Shown here in pieces: positions 9,626 to 19,505 of a DNA stretch of 64,000 nucleotides. The position numbers and the translations under genes are program-made. The first letter of the stretch is position 1. Every line of letters starts with the position of its first letter. Origin of the DNA: Aliikangiella maris (GTDB lineage Bacteria > Pseudomonadota > Gammaproteobacteria > Enterobacterales > Kangiellaceae); NCBI RefSeq assembly GCF_040719265.1, contig NZ_JBFDAH010000022.1:21074-85073 (forward strand), written 5' to 3'. The notes beneath the pieces were generated by a model. It did no database searches, was not told where the DNA came from, and saw only the letters and a list, made by a program, of their open reading frames with translations.

Positions 9626-10375
9626 TTAATATTGAATATTCGCATCAGTTAATTGAATAGTTTGGGTTGGGCGCTCTTTAGATAATAAAGCCGAGTAAAC
9701 CTGTGTTTTTATTTCTACGTTAATATGAAAATTCTGATCGGCCCAAACCTCAAAAAGTGCGGTTTGACTAACCGTTAACTCACTCAGCTCTGACATCCCA
9801 GATAAAGACTGCGCAGATAAAGCTTGCTCATTTGAAGATTGAGCAGATGAGGAATGTTCGATATCAACAGGTTGTACTGTATCAGGTTGATGTGCCGCAT
9901 TAGAAACTACGGCATCAATGGGTGCTTCTTGATATATCCAAAGATGCTTTCCCTCAATTTCATAACCAACCACCTTTAACATTAAATTAGTCTGTGCACT
10001 AACCGCAATAGAAAAGTGCTGCAAAATATAATCTACAAATAATTGGCGAGAAGTCTGACTCTCTATTAAATTATGCGGCTTTTTTGTCAATGCATTTAAT
10101 GCGTGTTCCGCATCGTGCAATAAAAAACGATGCGAAACTTCGATATTAGCCGTTCGTGAATTAAACAAAATAGTGGTGTAAGCAATTTTTTGCTGGTGTG
10201 CAAACACAGAATGACTCAACATCAATAGACCGACAAGATGAAAGTACCTGCCTGCTTTAAAAAAATAAAGCCACTTGAAAAGCAGGCCCGCCTGAAAAAA
10301 CAAACCGACATTCACAAACCGATTCAAGATTACATATTTATCACTAAGTTTTGCCAAACACCTTTGTTGCATCAT
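9626..10375 (-). CDS. DUF6702-like exported protein
   Basis: 249 residues. The first about 60 residues are hydrophobic and end in LMLSHSVFAHQQ, a probable signal sequence with cleavage after VFA, although the N-terminus is long and the true start may be internal. The mature part, beginning HQQKIAYTTILFNSRTANIEVSHRFLLHDAEHAL, resembles DUF6702 proteins, which often accompany M1 metallopeptidases. A Ser/Gln/Glu-rich stretch of about 50 residues (SSSAQSSNEQALSAQ) interrupts the domain. The ATG lies 3 bp after the peptidase stop codon, so the two are translationally coupled. Biochemical role unknown. Confidence 0.6.
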   Translation of the reverse strand: MMQQRCLAKLSDKYVILNRFVNVGLFFQAGLLFKWLYFFKAGRYFHLVGLLMLSHSVFAHQQKIAYTTILFNSRTANIEVSHRFLLHDAEHALNALTKKPHNLIESQTSRQLFVDYILQHFSIAVSAQTNLMLKVVGYEIEGKHLWIYQEAPIDAVVSNAAHQPDTVQPVDIEHSSSAQSSNEQALSAQSLSGMSELSELTVSQTALFEVWADQNFHINVEIKTQVYSALLSKERPTQTIQLTDANIQY

Positions 10376-10378
10376 ACT

Positions 10379-12949
10379 TTATTTTCTCTGCTCAACCGCT
10401 TTAGGATCTTTTTTCTTGGTGTTAATATCGTGCATAATATCACGATATTCATTTTTCTTTTCTTTCTTACTTTTGTACGTTTCAATTCTTGAAGGAATAA
10501 TCTGTCGCGGATAATGATTGTTTTCAACATCAACATCGGCCGTCTCCCAATGCGGATCAACAACAACCGATTGTAAAATTTGCTTTTTATCGGTGACAAT
10601 CAATTTACGTACTTTTTCAGGGGAGCGTCGCCAGATTTCTGCTGGTATATTCAAATGCTGTTTTTTACCATTTTGAAAAGTTAACTCTAATAAAATTGGC
10701 ATGACTAAACCACCCTTATTTGAAAACTCTAGTACATAGTAATTTTTATCTTCTTTCACTGCTCTTTCTAAAGTTTCTTGTTCCCAAGGTTTTAAGTCAA
10801 CCAACATTTGCTGATATTTATTGCGTTCTTTATTTGTCACCGTATAGCGATCATTTTCGTCATAAAAGTCACGGATATCAGAATTAAGTTCAATCCATAA
10901 CTTACGCCCTTCTTCACGGTTACGTTTCACAAACAATGGCTCTGGCTTATCGGCTTCTTCTTGTCTGCGTCTGGAAAAATCAATATCGGGATCTTTCGTA
11001 TCAAGACGTAACTTATAAATTTTATCAAGAGAAATATCCACATGATCGGTCGTATAAAACCAGCCATACCAGAACCAGTCTAAGTCAACACCCGATGCTT
11101 CTTCCATGGTGCGAAAAAAATCAGAAGGCGTTGGACGTTTATTTTTCCAGCGTAATGCATATTCTTTTAAAGCAAAATCAAATAATTCTCGGCCTAAAAT
11201 CACTTCACGCAAAATATTAAAAGCAACGGCGGGTTTAGCATAGGCATTTTTACCTAGCTTTAACACACTGTCTGACTGTGTCATTATTGGCACTTGAATA
11301 TCTGACTTCATGTAATCAACAATATCACGTGGCTCAACCCCCCACGGAATCTTATGATCCCACTCTCGACCGGCAATGCCATCGATAAAACTATTAATCC
11401 CTTCATCCATCCAAGTCCATTGACGTTCATCTGAATTAATAATCATTGGAAAGTAATTGTGTCCTACTTCGTGCATGACTACGCCAATTAAAAATCGCTT
11501 TTCACTGAGTGTGTAAGTACGCGAAGCATCTTTATGCCAATTAGTACGCGGGCCATTAAATGTGATCATGGGATATTCCATACCACCAACCGGTCCATTG
11601 ACACTAATAGAAACTGGATACGGGTAATCAAATGTAAAACGCGAGTACACGGCCATCGTGTGAACAATCGTTTCAGTTGAGTATTTTTTCCACAAATCTC
11701 CGCCTTCCTTCGGATAATAAGACATTGCCATAACTAACGGCTGTTCTTCACCACCTTGATGATAGCCTTTGGCATCCCAAATAAATTTACGCGAAGAAGC
11801 CCAGGCAAAATCTCTGACATTACTCGCTTTGTAGTGCCAGGTTTTTTGTTTGCGAGTAACCGACTTTTCATTTTCCAAAGCTTCTTGTTCTGTGACAATA
11901 AAGACAGGTCTTTTAGCATCTTTGGCTTTATTTAGCCGCTGGCGTTGCACTGCGGTTAACACTTTATCGGGATTTTGCAATTCACCGGTCGATGCAACAA
12001 TATGATCGGCCGGCACTGTCATTTTGACATCATAGTCACCAAATTCCAAAGTGAATTCGCCGCGCCCTAAAAACTCTTTATTATGCCAGGCTTCATAATC
12101 AGAATAAGCGGCAACTCGCGGAAACCACTGCGCCAACAAAAAGATATCATTGCCACCCTTACGCTTATCATCAGGAAAATGTTCATATCCAGCGCGCGCA
12201 GACACGGCATTTTCTTCGACCATGTTAAAGACAAATTCCAATCGGAACTGAAACTGCTCGCCCGCTTTTAGAGGCTGCGGTAAATCGATGCGCATTTGCG
12301 CACCATGAATGACATAGTGTAGTGCTTGATTTTGACTATCAACAACTTTGTCAATCTGATAACCAAATTCATTATCAGCCATCGCATGCATTTTACGTAG
12401 CGCACCTAAACTAAGCCCTGCGGATTTACTATCACCTGATTTACGGGTTGCGGGTGAACGATCTCCCATGCCACCAAATACGACGGTCTGTTCAGCCATC
12501 GAATCGGTTTTAAATCGATTTTGTTCGAGCTGTAGCCACAAGTATTTAAGCGAATACGGCGAACGGTTATGATAGGTTATCGTTTCAGAGGCAGTAATTC
12601 GTCGCTTTTTCTCATCGAGTCTGGCGTTGATTTGATAATCAACTTTTTGCTGCCAGTATTCTTTGCCAGGTTCTCCAGCAGCATTTCGATAATCATTTGG
12701 CGTTGGCAAAATTTCATCAAGCTGACGAAATTTATCATCAAATTTCCCTTTGGTTTGTTTGACTACCCCGGCAAAAACCTGGTTTGCCAACAAAGCAATA
12801 GAAAAAGTAAAGAACATGAAACAGATTACTTGCATCAACGATAACTGACTCCCCCAACTGATAACCGGATAAGACTTGTTATTATTTTGCAAGATAGACA
12901 GCTTTAATTTGCTGTTAGTGTTTTGAGTGTTGATGTGATTAGAATTCAT
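10379..12949 (-). CDS. M1-family zinc metallopeptidase (gluzincin), membrane-anchored or exported
   Basis: 856 residues. A hydrophobic segment near residues 37-60 (MQVICFMFFTFSIALLANQVFAG) acts as a signal or anchor after a polar N-terminal extension. The catalytic domain carries HEVGH with His493, Glu494 and His497 and the third zinc ligand Glu516 in MDEGINSF, the exact HExxH-x18-E spacing. The exopeptidase motif appears as GGMEY, in the place of the classic GxMEN. The C-terminal part is Lys-rich. The start ATG has AAGG about 8 bp upstream. It forms an operon with the DUF6702 gene. Expected to hydrolyse peptides in the periplasm. Confidence 0.88.
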   Translation of the reverse strand: MNSNHINTQNTNSKLKLSILQNNNKSYPVISWGSQLSLMQVICFMFFTFSIALLANQVFAGVVKQTKGKFDDKFRQLDEILPTPNDYRNAAGEPGKEYWQQKVDYQINARLDEKKRRITASETITYHNRSPYSLKYLWLQLEQNRFKTDSMAEQTVVFGGMGDRSPATRKSGDSKSAGLSLGALRKMHAMADNEFGYQIDKVVDSQNQALHYVIHGAQMRIDLPQPLKAGEQFQFRLEFVFNMVEENAVSARAGYEHFPDDKRKGGNDIFLLAQWFPRVAAYSDYEAWHNKEFLGRGEFTLEFGDYDVKMTVPADHIVASTGELQNPDKVLTAVQRQRLNKAKDAKRPVFIVTEQEALENEKSVTRKQKTWHYKASNVRDFAWASSRKFIWDAKGYHQGGEEQPLVMAMSYYPKEGGDLWKKYSTETIVHTMAVYSRFTFDYPYPVSISVNGPVGGMEYPMITFNGPRTNWHKDASRTYTLSEKRFLIGVVMHEVGHNYFPMIINSDERQWTWMDEGINSFIDGIAGREWDHKIPWGVEPRDIVDYMKSDIQVPIMTQSDSVLKLGKNAYAKPAVAFNILREVILGRELFDFALKEYALRWKNKRPTPSDFFRTMEEASGVDLDWFWYGWFYTTDHVDISLDKIYKLRLDTKDPDIDFSRRRQEEADKPEPLFVKRNREEGRKLWIELNSDIRDFYDENDRYTVTNKERNKYQQMLVDLKPWEQETLERAVKEDKNYYVLEFSNKGGLVMPILLELTFQNGKKQHLNIPAEIWRRSPEKVRKLIVTDKKQILQSVVVDPHWETADVDVENNHYPRQIIPSRIETYKSKKEKKNEYRDIMHDINTKKKDPKAVEQRK

Positions 12950-13496
12950 TATCGAGCCTTACCCCCTTTTTACGATCGGCTAACACTAAAACGCTTATCC
13001 TAAAACAGATAAACAAACAGATCTGACGACGCTGTGAAGTCATCGAATGATTACTATTATGATTGACTATTGCTATTTACTACTGTCATTTATTATTTTT
13101 CTGACTGAAATATTCAATGCTTGGTCAATCTCTGGTATTTTTGATAGCCCCAAAATTAAGGTATATCTGATACCTGCTGATTGTACCTGCTAAACATTTC
13201 TCTTTGACTGATTGAGATAACATCAAAGAACAGTTGTTTTATATATCAAACCTTTCAGCAAATCCAGTTTATGTAGGGTTATTTAATTAATTTTTTCTAT
13301 ATCAGAATAAACTACCTATGCAAAAAACAAACAGCCTTATGATGAAATCGAATGGCTATGAAATAAAGTAAATAAAACAACGCGATAACTTTTATTTATT
13401 CACTCATAGGGTATTTCTGCTCCATTGATTAACCACTTGCGTATTGAGAAGAACAAATCTAAAAAATATTCTTTGATATTTTTTTTTAGGTGAGCC
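12950..13496. other. Divergent intergenic region
   Basis: 547 bp between the M1 peptidase and the chalcone-isomerase-like gene, very AT-rich. It must contain both promoters. A short imperfect repeat (GGTATATCTGATACC near 13160) is present but not convincing. No ORF or RNA gene recognised. Confidence 0.4.
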
Positions 13497-14033
13497 ATGC
13501 GAGTACTTATTTTAATTTTATTTTCTATAGCGGGATTTTTCAGCGGCCTGTATTTACCGAGTTCACATGCCAATGCCAATATTAATATGCCTCAATTGCC
13601 AACAACGCTCAATCTGGTAGGTCAGGCAAATTTCAGTGTACTTTGGTGGGATATTTATCAAATTCAATTGTTTACCGAGAACGGCTCATACCGTACTAAT
13701 CAGTATCCACTGATTTTAAAACTCACTTATCAACGCAAAATCAGTAAAGACAATTTATTGGAAGAAACAGCTAACCAATGGAAGCGGTTTAAGATTTCTT
13801 CCGCCCAGCAGTCTCAGTGGCTGGCGCAATTAGCGGCAATATGGCCCGACGTTAACAAGCAAGATCGTATCGAGTTTTATGTTGATACCCATAACAACAG
13901 TCACTTTTATTTTAACGGCAACTACGTTGGCTCAATTTTTGATGAAACTTTCAGCCATGTTTTCAGCCAGATTTGGCTGGCTGAAAACGCCGAATACCCT
14001 CAGTTGGCCAAAGCCTTAAAGGGCATGAACTGA
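13497..14033 (+). CDS. Chalcone isomerase-like exported protein
   Basis: 178 residues with an N-terminal signal sequence (LILILFSIAGFFSGLYL, cleavage probably near SHANA). The mature protein begins NLVGQANFSVLWWDIYQIQLFTENG, which matches the bacterial chalcone-isomerase-like family (PF16036). This family keeps the fold but is not known to act on flavonoids, and members are usually periplasmic with undefined roles. The start is supported by an AGGTGAG ribosome-binding site. It converges on MscS with a 7-bp gap and no visible terminator between them. Confidence 0.75.
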   Translation: MRVLILILFSIAGFFSGLYLPSSHANANINMPQLPTTLNLVGQANFSVLWWDIYQIQLFTENGSYRTNQYPLILKLTYQRKISKDNLLEETANQWKRFKISSAQQSQWLAQLAAIWPDVNKQDRIEFYVDTHNNSHFYFNGNYVGSIFDETFSHVFSQIWLAENAEYPQLAKALKGMN

Positions 14034-14040
14034 CAGCCGA

Positions 14041-14874
14041 TCAATTATTAATTAGCCTGACTTCACGCTGAGGGAATGGTATTTCAACTTGATGCTGTTT
14101 TAGCGTATCCCAAATCGTCTGATTGATAGCAAACCGGGCGGCATTAATCTGGTTTGATGCAACCCACACCCTGATTTCAAGATTGACACTACTATCACCA
14201 AATTCGGCAATCCCCACTAAGGGCTTTTTATGTTGCTCGACCAATGGATGTTTAGCCATGACAGCTTCCAAAATGTCACAAACCCTATTTAAGTCGCTGC
14301 CATAAGCAATGCCAACACTGAGTTCCAATAAAGTCAACGCTTTGGAGTTGTGCAAAATTTCTCCAACAATATGCTTGTTAGGAATTGTAATTTCGACACC
14401 GTCTTCGGTCACAAGAATCGTGTGTGCCAGCAAAATATCTTTCACCTGACCACTTTCGCCTTGTACTTTTATCGTGTCACCAACCACAAAAGGACGCGTT
14501 AAAATGATATTTAGGCCCGCACTATAGTTCGATAAGAGCCCCTGAACAGCCAACCCTGCCCCCAAGGAGATAGCTCCCACCGCGGCTAAAAAAGGTGCGA
14601 CACTGATTCCAATCTTGTTCAAGCAGATGATGACCACCATAATGACCACCAGAATTTTGGCAAGATTTGAGATAAATCGCGATAAAGTCACATCTATGTT
14701 TTTGTTTTCACAAATTCGCAGCACCACTTTGGCGACACGATTGGCGATAAGCAAGCCAATTAATAGAACGATTAAAGCGCCTAATAATTGAAAGCTGTAA
14801 TTGACAAAAAAGTTAATTACTGTATCGTAAACGGCCTGCAATTGTGCCAACTCCTGATCAATGTTTTGTTGCAT
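14041..14874 (-). CDS. mscS: Small-conductance mechanosensitive channel, MscS family
   Basis: 277 residues, the size of E. coli MscS (286). Three N-terminal hydrophobic segments are followed by the Gly/Ala-rich pore helix (AAVGAISLGAGLAVQGLLSNYSAG), then the beta domain with RPFVVGDTIKVQGESGQVKDI and TIPNKHI, and the C-terminal alpha-beta domain (LELSVGIAYGSDLNRV). It gates in response to membrane tension and protects cells from hypo-osmotic shock in the inner membrane. Monocistronic by appearance. Confidence 0.92.
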   Translation of the reverse strand: MQQNIDQELAQLQAVYDTVINFFVNYSFQLLGALIVLLIGLLIANRVAKVVLRICENKNIDVTLSRFISNLAKILVVIMVVIICLNKIGISVAPFLAAVGAISLGAGLAVQGLLSNYSAGLNIILTRPFVVGDTIKVQGESGQVKDILLAHTILVTEDGVEITIPNKHIVGEILHNSKALTLLELSVGIAYGSDLNRVCDILEAVMAKHPLVEQHKKPLVGIAEFGDSSVNLEIRVWVASNQINAARFAINQTIWDTLKQHQVEIPFPQREVRLINN

Positions 14875-15469
14875 AATTTCCTCATAACAGCTTGAAACTG
14901 GTGCTAATTAATAGTCAGCTAATAATTGCCAGCCACCCTCAATATTAATGTGTCACTCTTCAATAATCGGTAGCAATTAATAGCATTTAAATTATAAGAA
15001 TATTTTTTTTTATATTTTAAAATCTTAAAGTTGTTTCAACTCATCAATATTTTATTAAACAGTCACCGGGATTTGGTGATTTTAATTCAAAAACACACCT
15101 GTTTTTTGACTTTCACCTTCACCTAGAGGTTTAGTCAGTGCACCAATAATACATTAAAATTCAATACGTTAGAAACAAAATCATTCAAATATTTATCATC
15201 TCATATTTTCAACTTAAAGAACTCACAGCAACCTGCTCCACAGAAAACAACAACCCGTTAATATTGTACTAAACTAAATAGAAACATCAGCCAATTGTCT
15301 TCGGGTATAACACCGTTAAGCATTTAGCATATTAAAAGGTATAAAGTTAAAGCGGTTAATTAATTTGAAGAATATTTCTATGAAATCGAATCCGCGGGTT
15401 ACCAGTTTAAGTGTCTTCTTGGCCACACTTTTTATTTCATTTTTTCCGTAAATAAAAAGTGAGTGTCGA
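14875..15469. other. Divergent intergenic region before the signalling cluster
   Basis: 595 bp of AT-rich sequence between mscS and the hybrid kinase. It contains the inverted repeat at 15426-15461 listed separately. A weaker inverted repeat (TCACCGGGATTTGGTGA near 15063) is present. No coding signal seen. Confidence 0.5.
15426..15461 (+). promoter_or_regulatory. 12-bp inverted repeat abutting the hybrid-kinase start codon
   Basis: Perfect 12-bp arms CACTTTTTATTT and AAATAAAAAGTG separated by 12 nt. The right arm ends 8 nt before the ATG at 15470 and covers the GTGAG stretch that would be the ribosome-binding site. It could be an operator or a translational hairpin. As a transcript hairpin it would be AU-rich and weak. 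Confidence 0.5.
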
Positions 15470-18400
15470 ATGCAGCATCCGAATCTTCCAAAAGACGAAA
15501 AACAAAGAATTGAAGCTTTACATTCCCTTTCAATTCTCGATACGTTACCAGACAAACGTTTTGACCGCTTCACTTTACTTGCCAAACAAATTTTTAATGT
15601 TGATATCGCGCTAATCTCACTTGTTGATATTGATCGTCAATGGTTTAAATCAAAACAAGGATTAGATGTTGAACAAACTGGACGAGACATTTCATTTTGT
15701 GGCCACACGATTCTTAACGATACTATTTTTTATGTCAGTGATGCCAGTCAAGATGAAAGATTTGCCGATAATCCACTGGTAACCGATAAGCCCAATATTC
15801 GATTTTATGCCGGTGTGCCGCTTCATACTGCACAAAACTATCGCATTGGTACCTTGTGCATCATCGACTCAAAAGCCAGAGAGCTGACGCCGAATGAAAT
15901 GGCTACATTAGAAAATCTAGCCAACTGTGTCGAACATGAAATCAACCAGTTAGAGTTTCTCGAACAAAAAGAAAGCCTCAAGCAAAACCAACAGCTCACT
16001 AACGCAATTGCCACAGCCCAATCTGAATTTATTACAAAAACCAGTCGACGCTCAGCGTTTGAAAGCTTACTGGAAAACCTGCTTGATTTAACCCACAGTG
16101 AATATGGCTTTATTGGCGAAGTATTGTATGACACCGTCAACTCACCTTATTTAAAAACCTACGCAATCACTAACATTGCCTGGAATGATGAATATAAAGC
16201 CATGTATGAAGAAGGCATCGAAGAAGGGCTCGAATTTACTAACCTCGACTCCCTTTTTGGTCACGTGATGAAAACTCATGAAGCGATTATAGCAAATAAT
16301 CCCAAAGACGATCCTCGAGGTTGCGGTATACCTGAAGGGCACCCCGATTTAAATGCATTTTTGGGGGTTCCGGTCATGCATGGCGAACGAATGGTGGCGA
16401 TGATAGGGTTAGCCAATCGCCCCGGCGGCTATTCAGAACAACAAATCGATTTCTTGTCTCCATTTTTATCCACCATAGCGCAATTATTACAGGCTGCCCG
16501 TTTACAGCAAAAAAATCACGAAAGTGAGAGGCGACTCAGGGCCATTATTGAAGCGACCAATATTGGCACCTGGGAATGGAATGTACAAACTGGCGATACG
16601 GTGTTTAATGAACGTTGGGCCGAAATTGTCGGCTATACGCTCGAAGAGTTGGCACCCGTTAATATTGAAACCTGGATGAGTCTGGCGCATCCAGATGATT
16701 TAAAAGATTTGGATAAAGTATTAAACCAGCACTTTGATGGTGAATTGGATTTTTACGAATTCCAGTGCCGTATGAAACACAAAGCCGGTCATTGGGTTTG
16801 GGTACACGATCGCGGACAAGTCTATACCTGGACCAGAGACAATAAGCCCTTATTGATGTACGGTACTCACGCTGATATCACTCATGCAAAAAATGCGGAA
16901 ATGTTGCTTAAAGAGTCACGCAAAGAGCTACAATCATTTTTTGATTTATCACTTAACTTTTTATGTATTGCCAATACTTTAGGTTATTTCGAAAAAGTTA
17001 ACACCACGTTTATTAAAGCGCTGGGTTATGATGAGCAAGAATTGTTATCCGTTCCCTTTATTGAATTTGTTCACCCTGATGATATTGACAAAACCTTCAA
17101 CAAAATAAAAAATCTCGCTAAAGGCATTCCGACGACCTCTTTTGTCAATCGGTATCGATGCCATGATAATCACTACATAACTCTACTTTGGAACTGTGCG
17201 CCCGATGTAACCACCGGTAAAGTTTATGCAACCGCAGTAGATATTACCAATCAAAAAATTCATGAGCAGGCACTGCGCGATCAGGCGGAACACACACTGG
17301 CAATTTTAAATAATATGGTCGATGGTTTAATTACCATTGATGAACACGGCATTATTGATTCGGTTAATCCCACCTCAGAAAAAATCTTTGGTTATACCAT
17401 TCAAGAGATGCAAGGCCAAAATATAAAAATGCTGATGCCAAGCCCTCATCGTGAAAATCACGATGATTATTTAAAAAATTACCAAAATGGCGGTATTCCT
17501 AAAGTCATCGGTTTTAATCGCGAAGTTGAAGGTCGGCGAAAAAATGGCACGTTGTTTCCAGTAGAACTCGCGGTTTCAGAAATCACTCGTTCGGGCAAAC
17601 CCATGTATGTAGGATTATTGCGAGATATTTCAGAAAGAAAACGTATCGATAAAATGAAAACGGAATTTGTCTCTATTGTCAGTCATGAATTGCGTACTCC
17701 GCTGACTTCAATTTCAGGTGCACTCGGGCTTGTTAATGGTGGTGCACTCGGCGAAGTACCCGAAGGAATAAAAAACATTCTGACTATTGCGCAAAATAAC
17801 AGCCTGCGCTTAACTTATTTAATTAATGATCTGCTTGATATGGAAAAACTGGTTGCTGGAAAAATGCATTTCGATATGCAACACTTTCTCCTGAAAGCTT
17901 TACTAGAAAATGCCGTTGAAGCCAATCAGCCCTATGGCGCCAAAAAGAACATCTCTCTGGTGATATCTCCAACAGTGCCCGATGTGTTAATCAGCGTCGA
18001 TAATAATCGTTTTATGCAAATATTATCGAATCTGTTATCCAATGCCGTTAAATTTTCGCCACAAAATAATTTAGTAACGATAGATGCCATGCAAATCAGT
18101 AATCGTGTTAAAATCACTGTCAGCGATAATGGTCCGGGAATTCCTAAAGAATTTTACCCGCGTATTTTTAAAAAATTTGCCCAGGCAGACTCTTCCGACT
18201 CTCGTAAAAAAGATGGAACAGGATTAGGACTCGCCATAACTAAAGCTTTGGTCGAACGAATGAATGGCAGCATCGGTTTTGAATCGACTGAAGGTAAAGG
18301 AACGAGTTTTTATTTTGTATTACCAACACTGCAAACCAATAAACAAATATCAGGCAACCAGGAAGTTTCAAGCAATCAAATTAATATTCTGGTCATTGAG

Positions 18401-19126
18401 GATAATCCCGATGTCGCTGAACTACTGAGCTATATTTTAATTGACCACCATTATCATGTTGATGTGGTATATAGTGGAGAATCAGCATTAGAAGCTATCA
18501 AACATAAATCTTATGACTTAATAACCATAGACTTGTTTTTACCCGGCCTGTCTGGTGAGCAAGTTATTGGGCAAATCAGAAAAAATGCCAGCACCAAAGT
18601 AACCCCAATTATTATTATCACCGCCCATTATGAAAATATTCACAACATTATCAGTCAGCACAACAAGTTAATCAGCTGGATCAGCAAACCAATCGATCAA
18701 TTTCAATTAATTAAAAAGGTTAAACATTTGCTGGACACCGCCAGCAAGCCTTCATTAAGAATTTTGCATATCGAAGATGACACCGCTTTTCATCTAGTTA
18801 TTAAACAAATGGCGGGAAGTGATTATACATTGCGTCACGCAGAAGATTTAAAAACGGCTAAACTACTTATCAATCAAGAAATATTTGACATCGTTTTGGT
18901 CGACGCAGAATTGGCTGAAAGTGGTAACCACCTGATTATTGAGCAATTAAAAAGCGCTCAACATGTACCAGAAATCATTCTGTTATCAGCCAAGGAAGTG
19001 CCTGTTGAACTCAGCAAACAGGTTGACAGTGTCTTATTAAGATCGAAAATTTCGCCACTGGAAATTAAAGCAATACTTAAAAAACACACCATTCTTAAAC
19101 AAAATAAGGAGAAGCTCCATGAGTAA
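15470..19126 (+). CDS. Soluble hybrid histidine kinase, GAF-GAF-PAS-PAS-PAS-HisKA-HATPase-REC-REC
   Basis: 1218 residues with no transmembrane segment, so a cytoplasmic sensor. Order: GAF about 8-160 (ISFCGHTIL, FYAGVPL), second GAF about 185-350 (AFLGVPVMHGERMVAMIGLA), PAS domains at about 355-475, 480-600 and 608-725, the last FixL-like (MLMPSPHRENHDDYL). HisKA has His739 in SHELRTPL, HATPase_c has Asn854 and DNGPGIP, and two receivers have Asp1021 (LITIDLFLPG) and Asp1145 (IVLVDAELAE). The PAS-to-REC part is paralogous to the kinase at 6655. It overlaps the following receiver gene by 8 bp, so it heads a translationally coupled signalling operon. Confidence 0.92.
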   Translation: MQHPNLPKDEKQRIEALHSLSILDTLPDKRFDRFTLLAKQIFNVDIALISLVDIDRQWFKSKQGLDVEQTGRDISFCGHTILNDTIFYVSDASQDERFADNPLVTDKPNIRFYAGVPLHTAQNYRIGTLCIIDSKARELTPNEMATLENLANCVEHEINQLEFLEQKESLKQNQQLTNAIATAQSEFITKTSRRSAFESLLENLLDLTHSEYGFIGEVLYDTVNSPYLKTYAITNIAWNDEYKAMYEEGIEEGLEFTNLDSLFGHVMKTHEAIIANNPKDDPRGCGIPEGHPDLNAFLGVPVMHGERMVAMIGLANRPGGYSEQQIDFLSPFLSTIAQLLQAARLQQKNHESERRLRAIIEATNIGTWEWNVQTGDTVFNERWAEIVGYTLEELAPVNIETWMSLAHPDDLKDLDKVLNQHFDGELDFYEFQCRMKHKAGHWVWVHDRGQVYTWTRDNKPLLMYGTHADITHAKNAEMLLKESRKELQSFFDLSLNFLCIANTLGYFEKVNTTFIKALGYDEQELLSVPFIEFVHPDDIDKTFNKIKNLAKGIPTTSFVNRYRCHDNHYITLLWNCAPDVTTGKVYATAVDITNQKIHEQALRDQAEHTLAILNNMVDGLITIDEHGIIDSVNPTSEKIFGYTIQEMQGQNIKMLMPSPHRENHDDYLKNYQNGGIPKVIGFNREVEGRRKNGTLFPVELAVSEITRSGKPMYVGLLRDISERKRIDKMKTEFVSIVSHELRTPLTSISGALGLVNGGALGEVPEGIKNILTIAQNNSLRLTYLINDLLDMEKLVAGKMHFDMQHFLLKALLENAVEANQPYGAKKNISLVISPTVPDVLISVDNNRFMQILSNLLSNAVKFSPQNNLVTIDAMQISNRVKITVSDNGPGIPKEFYPRIFKKFAQADSSDSRKKDGTGLGLAITKALVERMNGSIGFESTEGKGTSFYFVLPTLQTNKQISGNQEVSSNQINILVIEDNPDVAELLSYILIDHHYHVDVVYSGESALEAIKHKSYDLITIDLFLPGLSGEQVIGQIRKNASTKVTPIIIITAHYENIHNIISQHNKLISWISKPIDQFQLIKKVKHLLDTASKPSLRILHIEDDTAFHLVIKQMAGSDYTLRHAEDLKTAKLLINQEIFDIVLVDAELAESGNHLIIEQLKSAQHVPEIILLSAKEVPVELSKQVDSVLLRSKISPLEIKAILKKHTILKQNKEKLHE

Positions 19127-19505
19127 ACTACAAAAAATACTGTATGTTGAGGACGAAATCGACATTCAAAAAGTTGCTCAATTAGCTTTAGAAATGGTAG
19201 GTGCGCTAACGGTCAAAGTGTGTTCATCAGGAGAAGAAGCCTTGCAGGAAGCTGAAAGTTTTGCACCGGATATGATATTGCTTGATGTGATGATGCCCGG
19301 CATGGATGGTCCTACCACACTAAAAGAATTGCGAAAAATCTCAACATTGACCCATATTCCGGTTGCATTTATGACAGCAAAAGTACAACCTTCTGAGATT
19401 GAACATTTTAAATCACTCGGCGCATTGGATGTGATCGCTAAACCATTTGATCCAATGGAATTATCTAATCACGTTCAGAAAATTTGGGAATCCAGGAATG
19501 GCTGA
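19119..19505 (+). CDS. Single-domain response regulator (REC only)
   Basis: 128 residues, CheY-like. It has the acidic pair in YVEDE, phospho-acceptor Asp56 (MILLDVMMPGMDG), the conserved Thr/Ala region FMTAK and the Lys of IAKPFDP. No output domain. It overlaps the upstream kinase by 8 bp and the downstream HPt protein by 8 bp. Likely a phosphate shuttle or sink between the hybrid kinase and HPt proteins, or a protein-interaction regulator. Confidence 0.92.
   Translation: MSKLQKILYVEDEIDIQKVAQLALEMVGALTVKVCSSGEEALQEAESFAPDMILLDVMMPGMDGPTTLKELRKISTLTHIPVAFMTAKVQPSEIEHFKSLGALDVIAKPFDPMELSNHVQKIWESRNG

Noticed and set aside
10936..11220. Plus-strand ORF of 94 codons
   Set aside because: Antisense to the M1 peptidase; codon pattern and composition are those of a shadow frame.
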